NCBI GenBank assembly: GCA_002341805.1
Contig: DDOS01000076.1
Span: 6,768-16,110, forward strand
From: Aquificaceae bacterium UBA2488
GTDB lineage: Bacteria; Aquificota; Aquificia; Aquificales; Aquificaceae
Reading direction: 5' to 3'
Length of the DNA stretch: 9,343 nucleotides
Part shown: positions 1-8,693 of the stretch, piece after piece
Layout: the number at the start of each line of letters is the position of its first letter
How positions within the stretch are numbered: the first letter of the stretch is position 1
The notes under the pieces: generated by a model
Databases searched by the model: none
What the model saw: the letters and a program-made list of their open reading frames with translations, nothing else
What the model was told of the DNA's origin: nothing
Position numbers and translations under genes: made by a program

Positions 1-1
1 C

Positions 2-904
2 TCTTACTGTAGACCTATAAATATGGATTATATACCTCACTCGGAGCTCCTTTCCTATGAAGAGATAAGAGATATAGTTTTGCTGATTAAAGACTTCGGG
101 CTTAAAAAAGTGCGTATAACTGGGGGTGAGCCTCTTCTTAGACCCAAAATATGGAATTTGATATCTTTATTAAAAGCCCAAAACTTAGAATCCATATCTA
201 TGACCACCAATGGCACATATTTAAAAGACTATGCTAAACTACTAAAAGAGTCTGGCCTTGATACTATAAACATAAGCCTTGATACATTGGATGAGCTTAA
301 GTTTAAACATATTACAAAATCCGATTTAAAGCCTGTGATAGATGGTATAAGATATGCATCAGAGCTTGGATTTAGATTAAAATTAAACACAGTCCTTATT
401 AGGAATTTTAACGATATGGAAGTATTAGACCTTGTGGAATTTGCCAAATCTGTAAATGCTCGTATAAGATTTATAGAACTAATGCCTGTGGGTAAGTTAG
501 ATTTCTTTAACAGATCAAAGATTGTTTATAATGAAGAGGTATTTAGGCTTTTAGAAAAAACCTACGGAATATTAAAAGAGCTTCCACCAGATGGATCAAA
601 GAGTGCCAAGAGATTTTTGATAGAGTCTATAAATGTAGAAGTGGGTTTTATAAGTCCTATATCTTCACCTTTTTGCGATGGGTGTTCTAAATTAAGGCTT
701 ACCTCAGAAGGGACTTTGATGTTTTGCCTTAGAACCACAGAGGGTATTGATATTAAAAAGATTATAAGAGAAAAATCCATCGATACCCTTCGTCAGATGA
801 TGCCAGACATTATAAGTCAAAAAAATATATCTAATGATTATATAATATCAAATAAGTATGGATTTTTAGACTGCAATAGAGCAATGACTTCTATAGGTGG
901 GTGA
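2..904 (+). CDS. moaA: GTP 3',8-cyclase MoaA (5' end outside window)
   Basis: MoaA is a radical SAM enzyme that, with MoaC, converts GTP to cyclic pyranopterin monophosphate, the first step of molybdenum cofactor synthesis. The frame is open from base 2, so the gene begins upstream. The first residues read SYCRPINMDY, where the Cys is the last cysteine of the radical SAM CxxxCxxC cluster motif; the ATG at 23 is therefore internal. Visible landmarks are TGGEPLLR (SAM-binding GGEP), MTTNG, NISLDTLD, and near the C-terminus CDGC followed 13 residues later by a third Cys, the ligands of the second, GTP-binding 4Fe-4S cluster. The protein ends in IGG, the conserved MoaA double-glycine tail. About 300 of roughly 320 expected residues are present. 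One Arg of the usual RxR stretch after the second-cluster cysteines is Lys here (SKLRL). The stop overlaps the next start as TGATG, suggesting an operon. Confidence 0.95.
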   Translation, partial: SYCRPINMDYIPHSELLSYEEIRDIVLLIKDFGLKKVRITGGEPLLRPKIWNLISLLKAQNLESISMTTNGTYLKDYAKLLKESGLDTINISLDTLDELKFKHITKSDLKPVIDGIRYASELGFRLKLNTVLIRNFNDMEVLDLVEFAKSVNARIRFIELMPVGKLDFFNRSKIVYNEEVFRLLEKTYGILKELPPDGSKSAKRFLIESINVEVGFISPISSPFCDGCSKLRLTSEGTLMFCLRTTEGIDIKKIIREKSIDTLRQMMPDIISQKNISNDYIISNKYGFLDCNRAMTSIGG

Positions 905-2121
905 TGAAGTTTAACATCGTAAACTTAGGTTGCAGGATGAATCAATTTGATGGGGATTTTATCGTTTCTAAGCTTTTAAAAGCAGGATACCAAAAATCAG
1001 AGCTACCAGATATATATATCATAAACACTTGCACAGTGACATTAAAAGCCGATAGAAGCTCCCGTCAAGCTATTTACCAAGCCAAACGACAAAATAAAAA
1101 CACCATCGTGATAGCTACAGGATGCTATGCCCAGACCAACAAAGAAGCTTTGGAATCTTTAGAAGAGGTGGATATTGTCCTTGGAAACGCCAACAAAGAG
1201 GATATATTAAAAGCTGTAGAGGAGTTTTTGCAAAATCGTCAAAAAATAAGCATTGTGGATAACATATTTAGAAAAAACGATATAACTTTTGATAGTGAAA
1301 TCATATTTGAAAATAACAGACCATTTTTAAAAATCCAAGAAGGATGCAACAGTTTTTGTAGTTTTTGTGTAATCCCTTATGCCAGAGGCAAAGTAAGATC
1401 TCTTGATAAAGATATCATTTTAAAAACTATAAAAGATTTATACGAAAAGGGCTATAAAGAGGTGGTTTTAACAGGCACCCAATTAAGCCAATACGGAGAA
1501 GATAAAGATATCTCCCTTTTTGAGCTTTTAAAAGAGATAGTTAAAATACCCATATTTATAAGACTCTCTTCTATGAATATAAATGAGATCAAAAAAGATA
1601 AAAACCTTCTTGATATCATCATAAAAGAACAAAACATCATGCCTCATTTTCATCTATCTTTACAATCGGCTTCTGATAGGATTTTAAGGCTTATGGAACG
1701 AGAATACACTCTAAAAGAGTATGAAGAAATAGCTTATTATATCCTAAAACATCGACCAATATCTGCAATTGGCACAGATATCATAATGGGCTTTCCCACA
1801 GAAACTGATGAAGATTTTAATTTTAGTTACAGCTTTATAAAGAGTTTTCCCTTTGCTTATTTACACATATTTAGCTATTCGGATAGACCTTTTATAAAAG
1901 CCTCAAAACTACATCCAAAGATAAAAGAATCTGTTAAAAAAGAGCGTTCTAACATACTTCAAACTCTAAACGAAGAGAAAAAGCAAGCCTTTAGAGAGAG
2001 TATGAAGGGCAAAACCCTAAGGGCTATAACCATCTCACAAGATAAAGCTCTTACAGAAAACTACATATACATAGATGGGCAATTTGATAAAACAAATGAT
2101 ATAATATATGTGAGCTTATGA
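904..2121 (+). CDS. mtaB: MiaB/MtaB-family tRNA methylthiotransferase
   Basis: Radical SAM methylthiotransferase, most likely MtaB, which converts t6A37 to ms2t6A37 in ANN-decoding tRNAs. In the N-terminal UPF0004 domain the three cluster cysteines are C10 (LGCRMNQ), C43 (NTCTVT) and C74 (TGCYAQ). The radical SAM motif follows at C148, C152 and C155 (GCNSFCSFC), then VVLTGTQLSQYG, LSLQSASD and DIIMGFPTET, all typical of the family. After about residue 360 only a short tail remains, so the C-terminal TRAM domain looks reduced; about 405 aa is at the short end for MtaB. I choose the ATG at 904 over the GTG at 901 because AGGTGG lies just upstream and the ATG overlaps the moaA stop (TGATG). The LGCRMNQ motif and tail favour MtaB over MiaB or RimO, but subfamily is inferred by eye. 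The stop overlaps the next ORF by ATGA. Confidence 0.85.
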   Translation: MKFNIVNLGCRMNQFDGDFIVSKLLKAGYQKSELPDIYIINTCTVTLKADRSSRQAIYQAKRQNKNTIVIATGCYAQTNKEALESLEEVDIVLGNANKEDILKAVEEFLQNRQKISIVDNIFRKNDITFDSEIIFENNRPFLKIQEGCNSFCSFCVIPYARGKVRSLDKDIILKTIKDLYEKGYKEVVLTGTQLSQYGEDKDISLFELLKEIVKIPIFIRLSSMNINEIKKDKNLLDIIIKEQNIMPHFHLSLQSASDRILRLMEREYTLKEYEEIAYYILKHRPISAIGTDIIMGFPTETDEDFNFSYSFIKSFPFAYLHIFSYSDRPFIKASKLHPKIKESVKKERSNILQTLNEEKKQAFRESMKGKTLRAITISQDKALTENYIYIDGQFDKTNDIIYVSL

Positions 2122-2390
2122 AGATAGTGGCTAAGAGCATAAAGATAGAACCAGCTGGTAGTATAGAGCGCTGTCATGAAGGTGAGTACTCTAGGTTTTA
2201 TTGTCTAAGGGTAAATATCATCTTCTCAAATGGTATCACCAAAGAATATCTCATGAGAGCTCATGGCGAGCCAAAAACCTTAGAAAGATTTATAAACAAC
2301 GACAAAGGCTACAAAGACAAATTTCAAGATAAATTTGCCCTAACTGAAGATGGTAAGATCGTTTATACGCCCAATACGGTGCTAAGCTAA
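2118..2390 (+). CDS. Small hypothetical protein coupled to mtaB
   Basis: Encodes 90 aa that I do not recognise. The ATG at 2118 overlaps the mtaB stop (ATGA), the arrangement expected for translational coupling, so it is very likely a real gene and the last of the moaA-mtaB operon. The protein is soluble by appearance, with no signal peptide or membrane segment. It has two cysteines (C19, C29), an alternating hydrophobic stretch around residues 28-46 (CLRVNIIFSNG, KEYLMRAHG) that suggests a beta-hairpin core, and a Lys/Asp-rich segment at about 58-72. A role linked to tRNA modification is only a guess from position. Confidence 0.7.
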   Translation: MKIVAKSIKIEPAGSIERCHEGEYSRFYCLRVNIIFSNGITKEYLMRAHGEPKTLERFINNDKGYKDKFQDKFALTEDGKIVYTPNTVLS

Positions 2391-2393
2391 TAT

Positions 2394-2427
2394 CCAAACT
2401 ACTTTCATTTTTATGAAAAAATTTTGG
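2394..2427. terminator. Weak hairpin between convergent genes
   Basis: In the 59-base gap between the convergent 90-aa ORF and the GGDEF/EAL gene, CCAAA (2394-2398) can pair with TTTGG (2423-2427), enclosing TTTCAT/ATGAAA (2403-2408 and 2413-2418) with a 4-base loop. It could serve as a weak bidirectional terminator. It is AT-rich, has an internal loop and lacks a clean T-tract on either strand, so the call is tentative. Confidence 0.25.
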
Positions 2428-2449
2428 CTAAATATCACTTTTCCTCACT

Positions 2450-5400
2450 TTATCTATTATCAGAATTTATATCTTTTTTATATATCTCTATTATCCTGTC
2501 TTGAAAAATTTTATAAACATGGTCAATCTCCTGCCAATCGATTTTATCATTGTTGGTGATCATATTTTCTGTGGCTTTTGCTAACATAATATGATATTTT
2601 TTGTGTATAGCTTCTAAAATAGGGTCTTTTTGAGGAAGTATTTTGCTTAGGCTTTTGTGGATTTTACACTGGGTATAATCAGCTAACGTGCTGTAATTTA
2701 AACTGTTTACATCTTTTTCTATCATAGATGTTACATAATCATGATGTATTATACTTTGGGCATATACACCAAAAAGCGTTTTAGGACGATCTTCATATCT
2801 TGGAAAATAATATTTTTCTTTAAGAAACTCTTTCAATGCATCAAAAGGCATAGGCTTTGCTATATGGTATCCTTGAACCATCGGGACTCCAAGTGCAATA
2901 AGGGCATCTAATATATCCATAGTTTCCACACCTTCCACCACCAACTCTATATTTAGACTTCTAGCGAGCATATTCATACCATTTACAAAGGATAAATCCT
3001 TAGGATTTTTCTCTAATGTTCTTACAAAAGCCTGGTCTAACTTTATCTTATCTATGGGTAAGTCTTTTATCCTAAGTAAAGATGAATATGCACTTCCTAT
3101 ATCATCAAGAGCCAATTTAACCCCAAGCTCCTTTATATTATGAATGTATGAAAGCGCTTCTTCTTGCTCTTTAAAATCAGTACTTTCTAATATTTCTAAA
3201 GTTAACATACTAGGATGTATTTTACCTCTCACAAGGTATTCTTTTAGACACTCTATACAGCTATCAGATATATTCCTTGGGTCTACATTTATAGAAAACC
3301 ATAGATTTATTCCCATAGATTCTAAGCTTTTAATATCTTTTATAGCTTTATCCATCGTGATAGAGTTTAGGGTAAACATATCCTCTTCGGTTAGCTCATT
3401 TAAAAATACAGCTGGGGATATAATCTTATTATCTTCGTCTTTTAGCCTTGCCAAAGCTTCAACTCCTACTATCCTACCTGCTCTCAAATCAAGAATGGGT
3501 TGGTAGTACACTTCCACTGCTCCTTTGTATAAAAGCTCTTGGGATTTTGTGAATTTTGTCTTTATCTTCTCCCCATAAACCACATAAAAAGCTTCTCTAT
3601 CTTCTTTATGGGCTTTTGCTTCATACATAGCCTGATCTGCATATCTTATAAGCTCATCTTCGTTATTTATATCATCTTGTTTTGGATCAAAAATTCTAAC
3701 ACCTATGCTAATACCCACTGAGACTTCATCTCCAGAAGATAAGCTTATAGGTGCTTTAACAGCTTTTTCTATTCTTTCCAGTGCAGGATATATTGCTTCT
3801 TTGCTATCTAAATCTTCTATTAAAACAACAAACTCATCCCCACCTACTCTTGCTATAAAGTCTATATTCCTTAAGCTTAATTTTAATCTATTGGAAATGA
3901 CTTTTAACGCATCATCCCCTGCTTCATGACCATATATGTCGTTTATGGGTTTAAAATTATCAAGATCAAGCACACAAACTGCTAATAAACTTCCGCTTCT
4001 TTTTGATCTATTAAAAGCTCTTTTAAGTTCATCTTCCAAAGCTTTTCTATTTGGAAGACCTGTTAATGAATCTGTAATGACTTGACTCTCAAGCTCTTTT
4101 TCAAGCTGATATCTATCTTCTACATCCACAAATGTCCAAACTACTCTCGTAGGATTATCAGATAATTTAATCCCAGATAAGTCCATATGGGTTATAGAAC
4201 CATCTTTTTTCTTAAAAGGTATATTGCTTGTTTTGCCATATCCTTTTTCTAACACATCTTTTATAACTATATCGTAAAGTTTTAAAAATATTTCGTAATT
4301 TGGAAATATGTCTCTACCAGGGCGATTTTTCAACTCTCGTGGTTCGTATCCAAGTATCTCTGCAAATCTTTTGTTTGTATATTCTATAATTCTTTCTGGA
4401 TATCTTATTATCAGTATTCCAGAGGTGGAGTTGTTTACAAGGGCCTCGTTTAGTTTGCTTAGCTCTCTTTCTTTTCTTAAAAGCTCCAAACGATTAAATC
4501 CATAGCTTATATCCTTACCTATCTCTTCCAATATTTCCTTTAGCTCATCATTAAAACGCTCTTCTACTGGTAAATAGAAATTAAATATTGCGTATATTTG
4601 ACCACTTTTAAATATAGGGATTGTAGCATCAAGACCTATACCAAATTTCTTAGCTCTTTCTTGCCATGGTTTTGTATGTTCTGATTCTAAAAAATTATCT
4701 ATAAATACGGATCTTTTTTCTCTCCAAACTATACCGCTTGGACCTCTACCTTCTGGGATACTCTTATCTACAGATATAAATAAACCATCAAGGAAATTTA
4801 TCTCCCCTGCTGATGCCAAAAACTCAATTTTCCCATCTTTATCTGGTTTTCCTATCCAAGACAATTTTGCATTGGTAAACTTTATAGTTATATCGCATAT
4901 CTTTTGGAAAAGCTCTTTTTCGTCCTCAAATACATTTATATAATAGTTTATCTCTCCTAAAAGCCTGTTAAACCTTGTAAGTCTTTCTTGAAGTTTTAGG
5001 CTTTTAGAAATAAGCTCATCTTGGGTTTTTAGATTGTATAAGGATATGGTCGTTACTATCAAAAGATTTAGATATCTCATTCGCCAGTATATAGAGTAGG
5101 TATTTTTTACATCCTTTGATGCTAAAAGCTCATAAAAGTATTTCACAAGTTTATGAAGTCTGTTATGAGTCATGTGCATGTTTTGCTTTATGTACAAAGA
5201 TACTTCTATGTTTTCTATGATTTTGTGAGCTTCGCAAGAAGTAGGATCTTCGGTTATATTGTACTGAGGTTGACCTGTCATAAAATCAAGCGATAATTTA
5301 GTTTTAAAATCATATGAAGGCTTTACTAAATCTATAGAAGGGGCATCTCCGTATATTTCATCTTCTAAATAATCAAGCATTTGAACACACTGTTTTCCAT

Positions 5401-5671
5401 ATCCCATTGTCATAGCATCTTCTAAGCGCTCAAAAAACTCTTCTATTTTAGAGTAAGGTTTATCATCTAAATGCTTAAAATTATCTTTTATAAAATCTAC
5501 TTTCACTTTATCCAAAATATGAAAAACATAAGTAATATGCAATTTATCATAAAGATTATAGCCAATCTCTTGGGCTTTTGTTTCATCAAAAATACCTTCG
5601 TTTAGATATTTTTTAAAAAGCTCTAAAACCTCTTCTTTAAATATGATTCCTTCAAAAGCTTTGAAATCCAT
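2450..5671 (-). CDS. GAF-PAS-GGDEF-EAL c-di-GMP enzyme with CZB-like C-terminus
   Basis: A 1073-aa cytoplasmic (no membrane segment seen) bifunctional c-di-GMP protein. Residues 1-235 are helical and unassigned. A GAF domain spans about 238-395, followed by a PAS domain at about 405-520 (EILGYEPRELKNR). The GGDEF domain (about 530-695) has metal/substrate residues D569, N577, D578, the signature RVGGDEF at 608-614 and an inhibitory I-site RNID at 601-604, exactly five residues upstream. The EAL domain (about 710-955) keeps E738 (EAL), N795, E826, D856/D857 (DDIGS), K877, E913 and Q933, so both synthase and phosphodiesterase activity look possible. Residues about 970-1065 resemble a CZB zinc-binding domain (H976/H977, C1002, H1023, H1027). 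It is a monocistronic minus-strand gene. The start at 5671 has no clear Shine-Dalgarno; a TATAAT lies 12 bases upstream. Targets are unknown; biofilm or motility control is a family-level inference. Confidence 0.93.
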   Translation of the reverse strand: MDFKAFEGIIFKEEVLELFKKYLNEGIFDETKAQEIGYNLYDKLHITYVFHILDKVKVDFIKDNFKHLDDKPYSKIEEFFERLEDAMTMGYGKQCVQMLDYLEDEIYGDAPSIDLVKPSYDFKTKLSLDFMTGQPQYNITEDPTSCEAHKIIENIEVSLYIKQNMHMTHNRLHKLVKYFYELLASKDVKNTYSIYWRMRYLNLLIVTTISLYNLKTQDELISKSLKLQERLTRFNRLLGEINYYINVFEDEKELFQKICDITIKFTNAKLSWIGKPDKDGKIEFLASAGEINFLDGLFISVDKSIPEGRGPSGIVWREKRSVFIDNFLESEHTKPWQERAKKFGIGLDATIPIFKSGQIYAIFNFYLPVEERFNDELKEILEEIGKDISYGFNRLELLRKERELSKLNEALVNNSTSGILIIRYPERIIEYTNKRFAEILGYEPRELKNRPGRDIFPNYEIFLKLYDIVIKDVLEKGYGKTSNIPFKKKDGSITHMDLSGIKLSDNPTRVVWTFVDVEDRYQLEKELESQVITDSLTGLPNRKALEDELKRAFNRSKRSGSLLAVCVLDLDNFKPINDIYGHEAGDDALKVISNRLKLSLRNIDFIARVGGDEFVVLIEDLDSKEAIYPALERIEKAVKAPISLSSGDEVSVGISIGVRIFDPKQDDINNEDELIRYADQAMYEAKAHKEDREAFYVVYGEKIKTKFTKSQELLYKGAVEVYYQPILDLRAGRIVGVEALARLKDEDNKIISPAVFLNELTEEDMFTLNSITMDKAIKDIKSLESMGINLWFSINVDPRNISDSCIECLKEYLVRGKIHPSMLTLEILESTDFKEQEEALSYIHNIKELGVKLALDDIGSAYSSLLRIKDLPIDKIKLDQAFVRTLEKNPKDLSFVNGMNMLARSLNIELVVEGVETMDILDALIALGVPMVQGYHIAKPMPFDALKEFLKEKYYFPRYEDRPKTLFGVYAQSIIHHDYVTSMIEKDVNSLNYSTLADYTQCKIHKSLSKILPQKDPILEAIHKKYHIMLAKATENMITNNDKIDWQEIDHVYKIFQDRIIEIYKKDINSDNR

Positions 5672-5683
5672 AGTTCATGTAAT

Positions 5684-5689
5684 ATTATA
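5684..5689 (-). promoter_or_regulatory. Putative -10 box of the GGDEF/EAL gene
   Basis: On the minus strand TATAAT occupies 5689-5684, with 12 bases (5683-5672) before the ATG. No convincing -35 is visible at 16-18 bases. If it is the -10, transcription would start about 5-6 bases before the ATG, a nearly leaderless message. Confidence 0.4.
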
Positions 5690-5823
5690 TATTAATGCTG
5701 CTTTGAAATTTATAAATTAATGTAATATATATATTAGTTTTTGATAAAATTTCGCTTTCGCCACGCCATACAAGTCTGCCACTCTCTACCTACAATTCCA
5801 TATTAAGGCAAAAGATAGCAAAG

Positions 5824-5980
5824 ATGCAAAAAGATTTCTTTATAAAAATATTGACATTAGGTAGCTTAATGCCTAATTTAATAAAAGTTAATAAAAGACC
5901 CTAAATCGATATCTGATATTCTTGGACTATCCTTAGAGTTTGTGGAAAATATGCTTAGAGAAAATGGCTTATTGGGATAA
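5824..5980 (+). pseudogene. Frameshifted small helix-turn-helix-like ORF
   Basis: From ATG 5824 the frame reads 26 codons (MQKDFFIKILTLGSL...) to CCC TAA at 5899-5904. In the +1 frame the sequence continues across that point as KSISDILGLSLEF, then VENMLRENGLLG, and stops at 5980. The second half looks like a winged-helix/HTH segment (SISDILGLS..FVENMLRENGLL), of the kind seen in small regulators such as FeoC- or Rrf2-like proteins. The second half has no start codon of its own except an internal ATG at 5951. The simplest reading is a decayed gene. Programmed +1 frameshifting at CCC-TAA or a sequence error is possible. The family is not identified. Confidence 0.35.
5851..5879 (+). promoter_or_regulatory. 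TTGACA-17-TAATTT promoter-like site with spacer palindrome
   Basis: A perfect -35 hexamer TTGACA (5851-5856) is followed 17 bases later by TAATTT (5874-5879), a weak -10 match. ATTAGG (5856-5861) and CCTAAT (5872-5877) form a 6-bp inverted repeat between and overlapping the two boxes, an operator-like layout. It lies inside the frameshifted ORF and points toward guaB. Confidence 0.35.
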
Positions 5981-5983
5981 CAC

Positions 5984-8161
<2,178 letters not shown>

Positions 8162-8181
8162 AAAGTGTTATAATAATAAAC

Positions 8182-8613
8182 ATGATTAGTAAAAAAGAAT
8201 TGGATCAATTGTTGGCAAAGTTGGAACGTCATTTACCAGATGAGAAGACTCAAAGCAGCGCTTCCGCAAAAAAGAGATCTGGTAGACCTAAAAAATACGA
8301 CGATCGTTTGGTGCTTTTGTTGGTGGCGATGCGAGACAAGTATGGTTGGTCTTTGAGAGAATTAGAGAAAAAGGCCAAAGATATATTGCCCAAAAACACT
8401 GAAATACCAGATTTCTCAAGCATCCACTACCGCATTAGAAAGCTAAGGAATCACTTGGATAATGTTAAATCCAAGATTATCGAAATAGTGCCAAACATCG
8501 AAGGAGAAGAAGAGGTTCATCATCATCCAGCATCCACAAAAAAAGCTGCAACTTCAAAAGACAAGGCTAAAGCCAAAATTAAAGGCAAAAGCACTAAAAA
8601 AGCAAGTCGCTGA
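8182..8613 (+). CDS. Small basic DNA-binding protein: transposase-type HTH with H1-like tail
   Basis: Encodes 143 aa. Residues 1-20 form a short helix. Residues 32-38 (RSGRPKK) resemble an AT-hook. Residues about 39-95 (KYDDRLVLLLVAMRDKYG, SLRELEKKAK, PDFSSIHYRIRKLRN) closely resemble the N-terminal DNA-binding region of IS4/IS5-type DDE transposases, in which 'GRPxKY' precedes a helical block with 'G.S.R.LE' and 'PD.S....R...L'. No catalytic DDE domain follows. Instead there is an acidic/His linker (EGEEEVHHH, 107-115) and a tail at 118-143 with 10 Lys and 1 Arg in 26 residues, spaced by Ala/Ser/Thr like a histone H1 tail. This points to a domesticated DNA-binding or nucleoid-associated protein rather than a transposase. 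The inferred role has no direct support beyond composition and motif. It has its own promoter and lies just upstream of the three-armed palindrome. Confidence 0.8.
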   Translation: MISKKELDQLLAKLERHLPDEKTQSSASAKKRSGRPKKYDDRLVLLLVAMRDKYGWSLRELEKKAKDILPKNTEIPDFSSIHYRIRKLRNHLDNVKSKIIEIVPNIEGEEEVHHHPASTKKAATSKDKAKAKIKGKSTKKASR

Positions 8614-8634
8614 TAACACTATAGTTTTTGTAGC

Positions 8635-8663
8635 TTGACTATATAACCATATTTGGTTATACT
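8635..8663 (+). promoter_or_regulatory. Forward promoter inside the three-armed element
   Basis: TTGACT (8635-8640), 17-base spacer, TATACT (8658-8663): five of six matches in both boxes. Hairpin 1 fills the spacer and overlaps the -10; hairpin 2 covers the predicted start near 8670, an arrangement expected for operators. It would drive the interrupted HTH ORF and the membrane protein gene. Confidence 0.6.
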
Positions 8664-8664
8664 A

Positions 8665-8693
8665 ATACTAAATTATTAGTATTGGTGGGTCAA
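8665..8693 (-). promoter_or_regulatory. Reverse promoter-like site facing the forward one
   Basis: On the minus strand TTGACC (8693-8688), 17 bases, TAGTAT (8670-8665). The -35 comes from the opposite arm of the outer inverted repeat. It would fire antisense into the end of the 8182-8613 gene. It could be a by-product of the symmetry. Confidence 0.3.

Noticed and set aside
3144..3929. Several + strand ORFs of 60-120 codons opposite the GGDEF/EAL gene
   Set aside because: They are antisense to conserved EAL and GGDEF coding sequence, have no recognisable domain and are explained by the codon bias of the real gene.
5750..5820. tRNA or other known RNA gene on the minus strand
   Set aside because: A GGTAGAG-like D-arm string is present, but no TTCGA loop, no acceptor stem and no anticodon arm could be built.
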